64,000 nucleotides of DNA, from contig NZ_CP032698.1 of the NCBI RefSeq assembly GCF_003627815.1, positions 7,006,001 through 7,070,000 of the forward strand, in the 5' to 3' direction. Positions 39,123 through 48,250 of the stretch are shown in pieces. The DNA is from Streptomyces hundungensis. Lineage in GTDB: Bacteria > Actinomycetota > Actinomycetes > Streptomycetales > Streptomycetaceae. The position numbers were made by a program, and so were the translations under genes. Under the pieces are notes generated by a model. It searched no databases and was not told the DNA's origin. It saw only the letters and a list, made by a program, of their open reading frames with translations. How positions within the stretch are numbered: position 1 is the stretch's first letter; every line of letters begins with the position of its first letter.

Positions 39123-40487
39123 GTGACCAGCTCCACCCCCCGCAGAACCGTCCTCGCCGCGGCCGTCGCCGTCGCGGCGGGTGCCGTCGTGACCGCGTCC
39201 GGCGGACCGGCGGCCGCCGTGGGCGGCGCCTCCCGACCGAAGCAGGGCCAGCAGCTCGTGGACAACCAGGCCTGGACGTCGCACGCCCAGTGGCGCTCCG
39301 GCACCGCGAACGGGGTGCGTGCCGAAGGGGGCCCGCGCCCCGGCATCGTCATCGCCCACCCCGCCGGAACCACCGTCTACACCGACCCGCACACCAACAA
39401 GACCGCCACCTGGGAGTACGCGAGCTGGACCTCGCCCGAGCACCACTGCGCGGTCCCCGCCACCGAGGCCGTCGCCCACTGGAACGCGCACACCCCGGCC
39501 GGCACCTGGATCCAGATCGAACTGCTCGGCACGTACAGCGACGGCTCCGCCACCCCGGCGTACGTCATGGGCCGCTGGACGGCGGGCGACGGCGAGGACG
39601 ACATCCGGCGCACCTCCGTCGACGGCCAGGGCGACGGCAGAAGCTCCATCTCGACGGACACCTTCGCCATCGACGCCCCGGCCGGTGGCCTGCGCCTCGC
39701 CTCCTATCGGCTGCGGGTCACCCTTTACCGGCCCCTGGGCAGCCGGCTCACGCCGACCGTGTGGCGGCTCGGCGCGATGGCCTCCGACATCCCGGACCGC
39801 TTCACGGTGGACGCCTCGACCCCCGCCTACGCGGGCGAGCTGGAGGTGCCGAGCTACTCGCAGGAGATCCACAAGGGGCAGTACCCGCAGTACGACAACG
39901 GCGGCGAGGCCTGGTGCAGCCCCACCTCCTCGCAGATGATCATCGAGCACTGGGGGCGCGAGCCGGACCCGGCCGACCTCGCGTGGGTCGACCCCTCCTA
40001 CCGTGACCCGCAGGTCTGCCAGGCCGCCCGCCAGACGTACGACTACCAGTACAAGGGCTGCGGCAACTGGCCGTTCAACGCCGCCTACGCCGCCACCTAC
40101 CGGGAGCTGAGCGCCGTGGTGACGAGGCTGGGCTCGCTGAACGACGTGGAGACGCTGGTCCGGGCCGGCATCCCGGCCATAACGTCCCAGTCCTTCCTGG
40201 CGTCCGAGCTGACCGGCGCGGGGTACGGGACCTCGGGGCACCTCATGACGGTGATCGGCTTCACCGAGGACGGCGACGTGATCGCCCACGACCCGGCCGC
40301 GCCGGACGACCCGGCCGTGCGCCGCGTCTACCGCCGGCGCGAATTCGAGAACATCTGGCTGCGGACCAAGCGCCACAACGCGAGCGGAAACGTGGCGTCC
40401 GGCACAGGAGGCATCTGCTACCTGTACTGGCCCGCACACCCCTCGCCCAAGCAGCGCAAGGCCCTCGCGGCCGTCGGCATCCGCTGA
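39123..40487 (+). CDS. Tat-exported C39-like cysteine peptidase
   Basis: 454-residue secreted protein. The signal TPRRTVLAAAVAVAAGAVV has a twin-arginine pair and ends near AAA. After a beta-rich domain (about 45-235) comes a papain-fold Peptidase_C39_2 domain: Cys265 in EAWCSPTSSQM, His373 in GHLMTVIGF and Asp in AHDPAA form the triad. Such peptidases are thought to act on the cell surface or peptidoglycan; the target is unknown. GTG start; the frame is open far upstream through antisense of the kinase gene, which is not coding. Confidence 0.87.
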   Translation: MTSSTPRRTVLAAAVAVAAGAVVTASGGPAAAVGGASRPKQGQQLVDNQAWTSHAQWRSGTANGVRAEGGPRPGIVIAHPAGTTVYTDPHTNKTATWEYASWTSPEHHCAVPATEAVAHWNAHTPAGTWIQIELLGTYSDGSATPAYVMGRWTAGDGEDDIRRTSVDGQGDGRSSISTDTFAIDAPAGGLRLASYRLRVTLYRPLGSRLTPTVWRLGAMASDIPDRFTVDASTPAYAGELEVPSYSQEIHKGQYPQYDNGGEAWCSPTSSQMIIEHWGREPDPADLAWVDPSYRDPQVCQAARQTYDYQYKGCGNWPFNAAYAATYRELSAVVTRLGSLNDVETLVRAGIPAITSQSFLASELTGAGYGTSGHLMTVIGFTEDGDVIAHDPAAPDDPAVRRVYRRREFENIWLRTKRHNASGNVASGTGGICYLYWPAHPSPKQRKALAAVGIR

Positions 40488-40606
40488 GCGGACGGCCGCC
40501 GCCCCGGGGCAGTGATGAACGTCTCTACCCCGGGGGCCCGGTCCGCTGGCACTGTGGAACGGTCAGCGGGGGGACCGTGCACCGCCACACGACCGAGTGA
40601 GTTCAC

Positions 40607-40771
40607 ATGACCCTGCCTGCCACCACCCTCGACGACCCGCGCGCCCTGGCCGAGCTCCGCGCCCGCACCGGCGGCCCCAAGGACGTCGGCCCCAAGATCC
40701 TCGAACACGTCCTGGGCTGGACGCTCGTGGTGGTCATCGCCATGCTGGTCACCCAGACCGGCCTGCTGTAG
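40607..40771 (+). CDS. Small single-pass membrane protein (54 aa)
   Basis: ATG to TAG reading MTLPATTLDDPRALAELR..., with a polar N-terminal half and one hydrophobic helix near the C-terminus (LGWTLVVVIAMLVTQTGLL). Third positions are almost all G or C. I infer a short membrane peptide with cytoplasmic N-terminus. It lies 120 bp after the peptidase gene and converges on the DUF6114 gene. I do not recognise a family. Confidence 0.6.
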   Translation: MTLPATTLDDPRALAELRARTGGPKDVGPKILEHVLGWTLVVVIAMLVTQTGLL

Positions 40772-40801
40772 CAGCGCGGGTGCCGAGCGGCGGGACCTGG
40801 A

Positions 40802-41890
40802 TCACGAGGCCCCGAGGGTCAGCCCGTTCGCGGTGATCGAGTCCGAGGTGACCAGGGCCTGTTCGGCCGTCACATCGGTCATGAAGACGAACGGCGGGAC
40901 GACCGGCGGCACCGGAAGCGTGTCGGGGTCGAAGGTGACGCAGAGCAGCCCTTCGAGGCAGCCGCTGAACTTGGTGAGATAGAGCGTCACCCGTCCTTTC
41001 AGGTCCAACGAGCGTGCGCCGAGGGCCAGTTCGTCGTGTCCGTCCCGGGTGTGGAGGCGGTAGTCGGTGAGCGAGGCCGAGGTCATCCTCAGGACCATGG
41101 CCTTGCGGGGTCCGCGCGCGGTCGGCACGGTCGTCACGCCCGCCAGCAGGAAGCCGTGGGGCGAGAAGCGGGTCGTGGTGACCGTGGGCGGTACGGCCGG
41201 GGCGGTGATCCCGCGAGGCTCCGACGGCTGCTCCGCGGGGCGCCCGCCGAGCGTGACGAGCAGGGCCACGGGCAGGGCGGCGGCCAGGGTGCGCTGGGTG
41301 CGGACGCCCGCCACCCGGGGGCCCGCCTCCTCGTGGGGCGTCCAGGCGAAGCCCATCGCGCTGCCCGTGATGCCGAGGGCCATCCCGATCAGGAACCCGC
41401 CCAGGTTGGTGGCCGCGAACGAGAGCACCGAAAGGATCAGCGCGTTGATGGACACATAGTGGCGGGTGTGCGGCAGGAACCAGAGGAAGAGGCCGGCGAC
41501 GGCGAGCGCGAGACCGATGCCGATCGCCGCTATGCCGCCGAGGCCGAGGCTGACCAGGATGGTCAGGGGCGACAGCGGCACCACGAGCAGTTCGACGCCG
41601 CCGAGGAGCAGGAACAGGCCCGCCCAGAACGGCCGGGTCCGCCGCCAGCCGCGCAGCGTCCGCCGCGCATCGGGCAGCGGCAGCCGTTCGTCCAGCCACC
41701 CGAACCGCACCGGGCGCCGGCTCTCGCCGTCGGCGGGCCCGCCCCGGGGGGCGCGATCTTGTTCGCCTTCCGGCCGGGGGCCGGCGGGGCCGGGTGCCGG
41801 GGAAGCGCCCTGCACTCGCACCGGCGGCCGGGGCGTGGGGGTCGCGCCGGTGCGAGGGATCCTCAGCAGGCCGAGACGTCTCAGAAGCAC
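40802..41890 (-). CDS. DUF6114 membrane protein
   Basis: 362 residues: proline-rich variable N-terminus (1-75), the core RRTRPFWAGLFLLLGGVELL with four hydrophobic segments (about 85-185) and a C-terminal extracytoplasmic-like beta domain. DUF6114 proteins of actinomycetes are regularly encoded next to DUF6230 proteins, as here. The GTG start overlaps the end of the DUF6230 gene by ten bases, giving coupling, though later starts are possible because the N-terminus is not conserved. Function unknown. Confidence 0.78.
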   Translation of the reverse strand: MLLRRLGLLRIPRTGATPTPRPPVRVQGASPAPGPAGPRPEGEQDRAPRGGPADGESRRPVRFGWLDERLPLPDARRTLRGWRRTRPFWAGLFLLLGGVELLVVPLSPLTILVSLGLGGIAAIGIGLALAVAGLFLWFLPHTRHYVSINALILSVLSFAATNLGGFLIGMALGITGSAMGFAWTPHEEAGPRVAGVRTQRTLAAALPVALLVTLGGRPAEQPSEPRGITAPAVPPTVTTTRFSPHGFLLAGVTTVPTARGPRKAMVLRMTSASLTDYRLHTRDGHDELALGARSLDLKGRVTLYLTKFSGCLEGLLCVTFDPDTLPVPPVVPPFVFMTDVTAEQALVTSDSITANGLTLGAS

Positions 41891-42495
41891 TTCTTGCCGC
41901 CGAGGCTCACATCGACCTTCATCCCCTTCAGCCGGAAGTTGCCGCCGGTCGCCGACCAGGCGTGCGACCGCACGCCCGCGACCTCGATGTCCCCGGCCTG
42001 AAGTCCGAACTTGCCCTTCTCGCCCTGAACTCCCTTGACGGCGTCCAGAGTTGAGGCGTCCCGGCCGATCTCGGCGGTGCCGAACCGGGCGTCGCCGACC
42101 AGGTCCTCGCCGTCGATGACCAGACTGCTCGCGGTCACCTCGCCCGCGTCACCGCCCGCCGTCAGCTTGAACACGACCGTCCCCACCGGGGTGCCCACCT
42201 CGGCCGACTGGCAGATGTCGCTGAGCTTGGCGTCACCGATGCCGAGCAGCGCCACCGGGTGGCCCTTCCCGTCGATCGACTTGTCCGTCTGGACGAACGA
42301 GGACAGCCCCGAGCTGGTCAGCTTCCCCGACGAGACCTGGAAGCTGGTCCCGGAGACCGCGAACGACGCGGCGAGCGCGCCCTCGGCCATCACATGGGCC
42401 ATGATCCCGACCGCGACGACCGCCGGCAGCGCGACGACCGCCGTCTTCTTCCAGGCTGTTCTTCCCTCGGCCAACGGCCGTGCGGCTGCGCTCAC
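41881..42495 (-). CDS. DUF6230 exported/anchored protein
   Basis: 204-residue protein with a basic start and one N-terminal hydrophobic helix (KKTAVVALPAVVAVGIMAHVMAEGALA), then a beta-rich domain with a single disulfide-capable pair (DICQ near the middle and the terminal KKCF). Often mislabelled cholesterol esterase; no esterase motif is visible. The GTG at 42495 has a GGGAGG five bases upstream. Forms a coupled unit with DUF6114 and is divergent from a TetR gene. Confidence 0.8.
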   Translation of the reverse strand: MSAAARPLAEGRTAWKKTAVVALPAVVAVGIMAHVMAEGALAASFAVSGTSFQVSSGKLTSSGLSSFVQTDKSIDGKGHPVALLGIGDAKLSDICQSAEVGTPVGTVVFKLTAGGDAGEVTASSLVIDGEDLVGDARFGTAEIGRDASTLDAVKGVQGEKGKFGLQAGDIEVAGVRSHAWSATGGNFRLKGMKVDVSLGGKKCF

Positions 42496-42559
42496 TTGAT
42501 CCTCCCGTACGAGACGGCGAAGCTTCGAAGAGGCGGTGCAGGGGGGTGCGCACGCAGGT

Positions 42560-42587
42560 CTGCCATACTGCGGGCATCCTGTGGCAG
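42560..42587. promoter_or_regulatory. Inverted repeat in the DUF6230/TetR divergent promoter
   Basis: CTGCCA and TGGCAG, 16 bp apart, with a nearby GCGAAGCTTCG palindrome. This is the likely area bound by the divergent TetR regulator, though the spacing is wider than usual. Confidence 0.3.
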
Positions 42588-42606
42588 TTGGAGAGTAGGG
42601 CCGAAT

Positions 42607-43239
42607 TTGAATAATAGTCAACAGGGCGGTACGACCGAGAGATCCCAGGTCCGTCGCTCCGAACTCATCGCAACCGGCCGCAAGTTGTTCGCCGACACCT
42701 CCTATGACGCGCTGTCGATGGACGACATCGCCAAGCACGCCAAAGTCGCCAAGGGCCTGATCTACTACTACTTCAAGTCCAAGCGGGGCTACTACCTGGC
42801 CATCGTCGAGGACTCCGTCGCCGATCTGGTGTCCCGCGCCGGGAGCGACACCGACCTGCCCCGCGCCGAACGCGTCCACCGCACCATCGACGGCTACCTC
42901 CGCTACGCCGAGCACCACCAGGCGGCGTACCGCACGATCGTCACCGGCGGCGTCGGCTTCGACACCCAGGTGCAGGCGATCCGGGACGCGGTGCGCCAGG
43001 AACTGATCGCCACCCTCGCCGAGGGCGCCTACGGCACCCGGGACATCCCCGTCCTGGCGCGTCTCGCGCTGCTCGGCTGGCTGGGCAGCGTGGAGAGCGT
43101 CACCCTGGACTGGCTGGGCGCCCTGGAGCCCTCCCGCGACACCGTGCGCGAACTGCTGGTGCGGATGCTGCGGCGCACCCTGGACACCATCGAGGAGTTC
43201 GAGCCGTCCTGCCCCTCGCCGGAGCCGGACGGTCCCTAG
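42607..43239 (+). CDS. TetR family transcriptional regulator
   Basis: 210 residues: N-terminal helix-turn-helix (SMDDIAKHAKVAKGLIYYYFKSKRGYY, about 38-64) and an all-helical ligand domain. TTG 42607 is the only suitable start before the conserved NNSQQGGTTERSQVRR segment and has GGAGAG and AGGG upstream. Divergent from the DUF6230-DUF6114 unit, which is its likely target. Confidence 0.88.
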   Translation: MNNSQQGGTTERSQVRRSELIATGRKLFADTSYDALSMDDIAKHAKVAKGLIYYYFKSKRGYYLAIVEDSVADLVSRAGSDTDLPRAERVHRTIDGYLRYAEHHQAAYRTIVTGGVGFDTQVQAIRDAVRQELIATLAEGAYGTRDIPVLARLALLGWLGSVESVTLDWLGALEPSRDTVRELLVRMLRRTLDTIEEFEPSCPSPEPDGP

Positions 43240-43244
43240 GCGCG

Positions 43245-43282
43245 CCGAAGGGGCGGACGGCCCACGGCCATCCGCCCCTCGG
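43245..43282. terminator. Terminator between TetR and chitinase genes
   Basis: CCGAAGGGGCGGACGG pairs with CCATCCGCCCCTCGG (two wobble pairs), just after the TetR stop and just before the end of the convergent chitinase gene; probably bidirectional. Confidence 0.65.
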
Positions 43283-43296
43283 GCTCAACTCCCTTA

Positions 43297-44583
<1,287 letters not shown>

Positions 44584-44670
44584 CGTGATCTCCTCGTGGG
44601 AAAGGGGAGAGAGGGGGGCGGGGCACGACTGCTTTGACATGAACGCACTAAGGCGCCAGAGGGAACGCTA

Positions 44671-44707
44671 GAAGGACTAGACCAGTGCGGTCAATGGTTC
44701 GGACCAA
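44671..44707 (-). promoter_or_regulatory. Pair of DasR-type (dre) sites, chiD promoter
   Basis: Minus strand ACTGGTCTAGTCCTTC (44686-44671) and TTGGTCCGAACC (44707-44696). Start-to-start distance is 25 bp, identical to the pair before the other chitinase. Consistent with repression by DasR and release by glucosamine 6-phosphate. Confidence 0.75.
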
Positions 44708-44952
44708 TTCCGGAGCGCTCAACTCCGGCGCGACGCCCGGCCCGGCGTCCGGCGCGCGGCCCGGGGAAATCGTGATCTTGGGGCCAGTGACGGGACGCGT
44801 CCGATCGGGCATACTCACAGCGCCACGGCCACCCGCCTGCTACTTCCGTGACCCGGAAGGGAAGGCATCGGCCGTAGAGCAGAGTCACCGGCGGCGCCGC
44901 CACACCCTGCGCGTGCGTCCGCCGAAGCGCCCGACAGGGAGGAGAGCGCGCC
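44708..44952. other. Intergenic region between chitinase and acyl-CoA dehydrogenase
   Basis: No credible gene. It should hold the acyl-CoA dehydrogenase promoter; GGGAGGAGA lies before the ATG at 44953. No clear operator was seen. Confidence 0.5.
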
Positions 44953-46125
44953 ATGCCCGACCGTGCCCCACAGCCGGTGGAACGACAGCTGCCCACCGAA
45001 GAGGCCCGGGACCTTGTCGCCCTCGTGCGCGACATCGTCCAGCGGGAGATCGCGCCTCGGGCCGCGGAGCAGGAGGACGCCGGGCACTTCCCGCGCGAGA
45101 TCTTCACCCTGCTCTCCGAGTCCGGCCTCCTCGGCCTTCCCTACGACTCCGCGTTCGGCGGCGGCGACCAGCCCTACGAGGTCTACCTCCAGGTGCTGGA
45201 AGAGCTCGCGTCGGCCCGCCTCACGGTCGGCCTCGGCGTGAGCGTCCACTCGCTGGCCTGCCACGCGCTCGCGGGCTACGGCACCAAGGAACAGCAGACC
45301 GAGCACCTGCCCGCCATGCTCGGCGGCGGCCTCCTCGGCGCGTACTGCCTCTCCGAGCCGGCCTCGGGCTCGGACGCGGCGTCGCTGCGCACCAAGGCGG
45401 TGCGGGACGGCTCGGACTGGGTCATCACCGGCACCAAGGCCTGGATCACCCACGGCGGGATCGCCGACTTCTACACCGTGCTGGCCCGCACCGGAGGCGA
45501 GGGCGCCCGCGGCATCACGGCGTTCCTCGTGCCGGGCGACGCGGCGGGGCTGAACCCGGCCGCCCCCGAGAAGAAGATGGGCATGAAGGGCTCGCCCACC
45601 GCCCAGCTCCACTTCGACGGCGTACGCGTCCCCGACGCCCGCCGCATCGGCGAGGAGGGCCAGGGCTTCGCGATCGCCCTCTCCGCCCTCGACTCCGGCC
45701 GCCTCGGCATCGCGGCCTGCGCCATCGGCGTCGCCCAGGCCGCCCTCGACGAGGCGCTCGCCTACGCCACCGGCCGTCGACAGTTCGGCCGGCCCATCGC
45801 CGACTTCCAGGGCCTGCGCTTCATGCTCGCGGACATGGCGACCCAGATCGAGGCGGGCCGCGCGCTGTACCTGGCCGCGGCCCGGCTCCGTGACGCCGGG
45901 CGCCCCTTCTCCCGTCAGGCCGCGATGGCCAAGCTGTTCTGTACGGACGCGGCGATGAAGGTGACCACGGACGCGGTCCAGGTCCTCGGCGGCTACGGCT
46001 ACACCGCGGACTTCCCCGTCGAGCGCTTCATGCGCGAGGCGAAGGTCCTTCAGATCGTCGAGGGCACCAACCAGATCCAGCGCATGGTCATCGCCCGCCA
46101 CCTCGCGGGTCCTGAGACCCGCTGA
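44953..46125 (+). CDS. Acyl-CoA dehydrogenase
   Basis: 390-residue FAD enzyme of beta-oxidation type. Motifs: YCLSEPASGSDAASL (flavin/substrate loop), WITGTKAWITHGG-like segment, RRQFGRPIADFQ, QVLGGYGYTADFPVERFMR and the catalytic base Glu370 in IVEGTNQIQR, the position of short/medium-chain enzymes. ATG with a strong ribosome site. Stands alone; repeats and a CrtC-like gene follow. The chain-length preference cannot be told. Confidence 0.93.
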   Translation: MPDRAPQPVERQLPTEEARDLVALVRDIVQREIAPRAAEQEDAGHFPREIFTLLSESGLLGLPYDSAFGGGDQPYEVYLQVLEELASARLTVGLGVSVHSLACHALAGYGTKEQQTEHLPAMLGGGLLGAYCLSEPASGSDAASLRTKAVRDGSDWVITGTKAWITHGGIADFYTVLARTGGEGARGITAFLVPGDAAGLNPAAPEKKMGMKGSPTAQLHFDGVRVPDARRIGEEGQGFAIALSALDSGRLGIAACAIGVAQAALDEALAYATGRRQFGRPIADFQGLRFMLADMATQIEAGRALYLAAARLRDAGRPFSRQAAMAKLFCTDAAMKVTTDAVQVLGGYGYTADFPVERFMREAKVLQIVEGTNQIQRMVIARHLAGPETR

Positions 46126-46360
46126 GCCCCGCCGCCTCGCGCCCCGGCCACACCGGGGCCGCCACGATCCGGGCCCACTCCTGGTCACGGCGCCCCGGCA
46201 GGGTCCGCCCCCGGCTCGCCCAGTGGCGCAGCAGGGACTGATAGATGGGCGGATCGGTGTCGGCGTACCGAAGAACCGATTCCTCTGGGGGTGCGGTGGA
46301 GGCGGGCGGCGTGCGGCGGCGGCGTCCTCGGCCGGGGGCGGTCGAATGAAGCGGGCTCAT
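46088..46360 (-). CDS. Small hypothetical protein (90 aa)
   Basis: Begins MSPLHSTAPGRGRRRR with a basic low-complexity start; the middle VLRYADTDPPIYQSLLRHWASRGRTLPGRRDQEWARIVAAPVW looks like folded protein, unlike the shadow frames around it. Its end overlaps the convergent acyl-CoA dehydrogenase gene by 38 bp. No family recognised. Could be spurious; conservation of the middle segment would decide. Confidence 0.45.
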   Translation of the reverse strand: MSPLHSTAPGRGRRRRTPPASTAPPEESVLRYADTDPPIYQSLLRHWASRGRTLPGRRDQEWARIVAAPVWPGREAAGLSGSQDPRGGGR

Positions 46361-47061
46361 GGTTGGGCCAACGCGGGCCGCCGAGGGGTGGTCACCCCTC
46401 GGCGGAATCGCCCGTCTGTACGGGGTTGCCCCCGGCCCCCAGGGTCCCCCCGGCGCGCACCCCCTGCGAGCGGGCCATCTCGCGCAGTTCCCCACGCCCC
46501 TGAAACCCGCCTGCCCCCGCGGCCCGCGGTCGCCTCTCGCGCAGTTCCCCGCGCCCCTGAAAACCCGTTTTCGCCTGCGGGCCGCAGGTGGCTGGTCGCG
46601 CAGTTCCCCGCGCCCCTAGCTACTCGGTGCTGGGCCGCATCGGCCGCCTCAGCCTGTCATGGGGGTCCCCCCTGGCCCTTAAGGCCTTGGGGGAGATTGA
46701 GGACGAGCGCCCTTCAGGCGCGAACAGGGTCTGGGGCGGAGCCCCAGGAAACCCCGCTTTCGTCTGCACGCCGTGTGTGGCTGGTCGCGCAGTTCCCCGC
46801 GCCCCTTAAATGCTCGGTGCTGGGCCGCATCGGCCGCCTCAGCCTGTCCGGCGATTGAGGACGAGCGCCCTTTAGGCGCGAACGGGGTCTGGGGCAGAGC
46901 CCCAGGAGGCCCTGGCCATTCAACCCTGCGCCTACGGGCGGGTGGGTGGGCAAAGGGGCCCGGGGGCTGGCCGAACCCTTCGATCCGCTGCACGGGCGGG
47001 TGGGTGGGCAAACGCCCCTGGGGGCCGGGGCTTGGGGCTGGGTCTGGATTGGTGGGGCTAT
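46361..47061. repeat. Block of dispersed Streptomyces GC-rich repeats
   Basis: Four copies of the word CGCGCAGTTCCCCGCGCCCC (near 46480, 46537, 46596 and 46785), the first with one change; two copies of a unit of about 190 bp that runs from this word through GGGCCGCATCGGCCGCCTCAG and ATTGAGGACGAGCGCC to GTCTGGGGC(G/A)GAGCCCCAG; and two copies of ACGGGCGGGTGGGTGGGCAA 58 bp apart (46934, 46992). No gene seen. The same family is present inverted at 14.4-14.7 kb. Confidence 0.8.
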
Positions 47062-47076
47062 CTGACGTACCGTCAG
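47062..47076. promoter_or_regulatory. 15-bp palindromic operator
   Basis: CTGACG-TAC-CGTCAG, perfect half-sites, 26 bp before the ATG of the CrtC-like gene and just before its AGGAGG. The form and position fit repression by a TetR-type regulator, but none is encoded next to it. Confidence 0.6.
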
Positions 47077-47101
47077 GTTTCCGTCCGACAGGAGGTCAAA
47101 G

Positions 47102-48223
47102 ATGCCCCCGTCCCGCCCCATCCCCCTCGACGAGTACCCCATCCACCAGACCCCCCTCTCGATGGCCCACGTCGCGACCGGCGACCGCAACGCCTACGAC
47201 CGCTGCATCTTCCACGCCTTCGACCACCAGGGCCGAGCCCTCCTCATCGCGGGGCTCGGGGTCTACCCCAACACCGGGGTGATCGACGCGTACGCCACCC
47301 TCCGCGTGGGAGCGCGCCTGCACGCCGTCCGCGCCTCCGGCGCCCTCACGGACGACCGTATGAACCTGAGCGTCGGCCCCTTGCGGATCACCGTCGACGT
47401 CCCGCTGCGCCGCCTCGGCCTGCACTGCGCTCCCGATCCGGACGACCCGAGTTCACTCTCGTACGACATCGTCTGGAACGCCGACTTCCCCGCGCTGTGG
47501 GAACCCCATCACGTGCAGCGCCGCGGCGACCGCCTCACCCTGGAGGGGCGGCGGTTCGTGCAGGCGGGGCACTGCGCCGGCGTGATCCGGGTCGGCGGCG
47601 AGGAGATACCCGTCACGGCGGGGGAGTGGACCGGGACGCGCGACCGCAGTTGGGGGGTGCGGCCGATCCCCGGCGAGGAGGCCGGGCGCGGCGAGGAGTA
47701 CCGGACCGAGGGCTTCCACTGGCTCTGGGTGCCGGCCCGGTTCGACGACCGGTTCGTCATGGTCGTCGTGCAGGAGGACGCCGACGGCTACCGCACCCTC
47801 AACGAGGCCTCCCTCGTGCGCGCGGGCCACCCCGATGCCCAACTCGGCTGGCCCCAGGCCGACATCGTCTACCGCCCCGGTACCCGCCACCCCGAGCGCG
47901 CCGTCATCCACCTCACCGACCAGGCCCGTAAACCCCTCGAACTCGGTGTGGAGATCCTCGCCTCCTCGCCCCTGGCCGTCGGCGCCGGATACCCGCCCGC
48001 CGACGGCTGGCAGCACGGCACCTGGCAGGGCCGCGGCTGGACCGACCGCCAGGTCTACGACCTGTCCGACCCCCGCGCCCACCCGATGGCCGCCTATGGA
48101 GTCACCGACCACGCGGCCCGCTTCACCCTCGACGGGCGGACCGGGTACGGGATCTTCGAGCACGGCAGCTTCGGCCGGCACGACCCCAGCGGCTTCGTGG
48201 ACCACACCTCCGTCGCCCCCTGA
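47102..48223 (+). CDS. CrtC/hydroxyneurosporene-synthase-like protein (DUF7064/7065 type)
   Basis: 373 residues, all-beta with many tryptophans (WGVRPI, FHWLWVPARFD, GTWQGRGWTDR), no signal peptide. It resembles the double-lipocalin proteins related to carotenoid hydratase CrtC that, in actinomycetes, are encoded with phosphotransferase and acyl-CoA genes; the family assignment is tentative. Strong AGGAGG before the ATG. Followed after 27 bp by an APH-like kinase gene, so the two form an operon. Its ligand may be a lipid or terpenoid. Confidence 0.7.
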   Translation: MPPSRPIPLDEYPIHQTPLSMAHVATGDRNAYDRCIFHAFDHQGRALLIAGLGVYPNTGVIDAYATLRVGARLHAVRASGALTDDRMNLSVGPLRITVDVPLRRLGLHCAPDPDDPSSLSYDIVWNADFPALWEPHHVQRRGDRLTLEGRRFVQAGHCAGVIRVGGEEIPVTAGEWTGTRDRSWGVRPIPGEEAGRGEEYRTEGFHWLWVPARFDDRFVMVVVQEDADGYRTLNEASLVRAGHPDAQLGWPQADIVYRPGTRHPERAVIHLTDQARKPLELGVEILASSPLAVGAGYPPADGWQHGTWQGRGWTDRQVYDLSDPRAHPMAAYGVTDHAARFTLDGRTGYGIFEHGSFGRHDPSGFVDHTSVAP

Positions 48224-48250
48224 GGACCGCCCGGGAAGGGAGCACCGCCC

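Noticed and set aside
42259..42606. N-terminal extension of the TetR gene
   Set aside because: It is antisense to the DUF6230 gene; the HTH family start fits TTG 42607.
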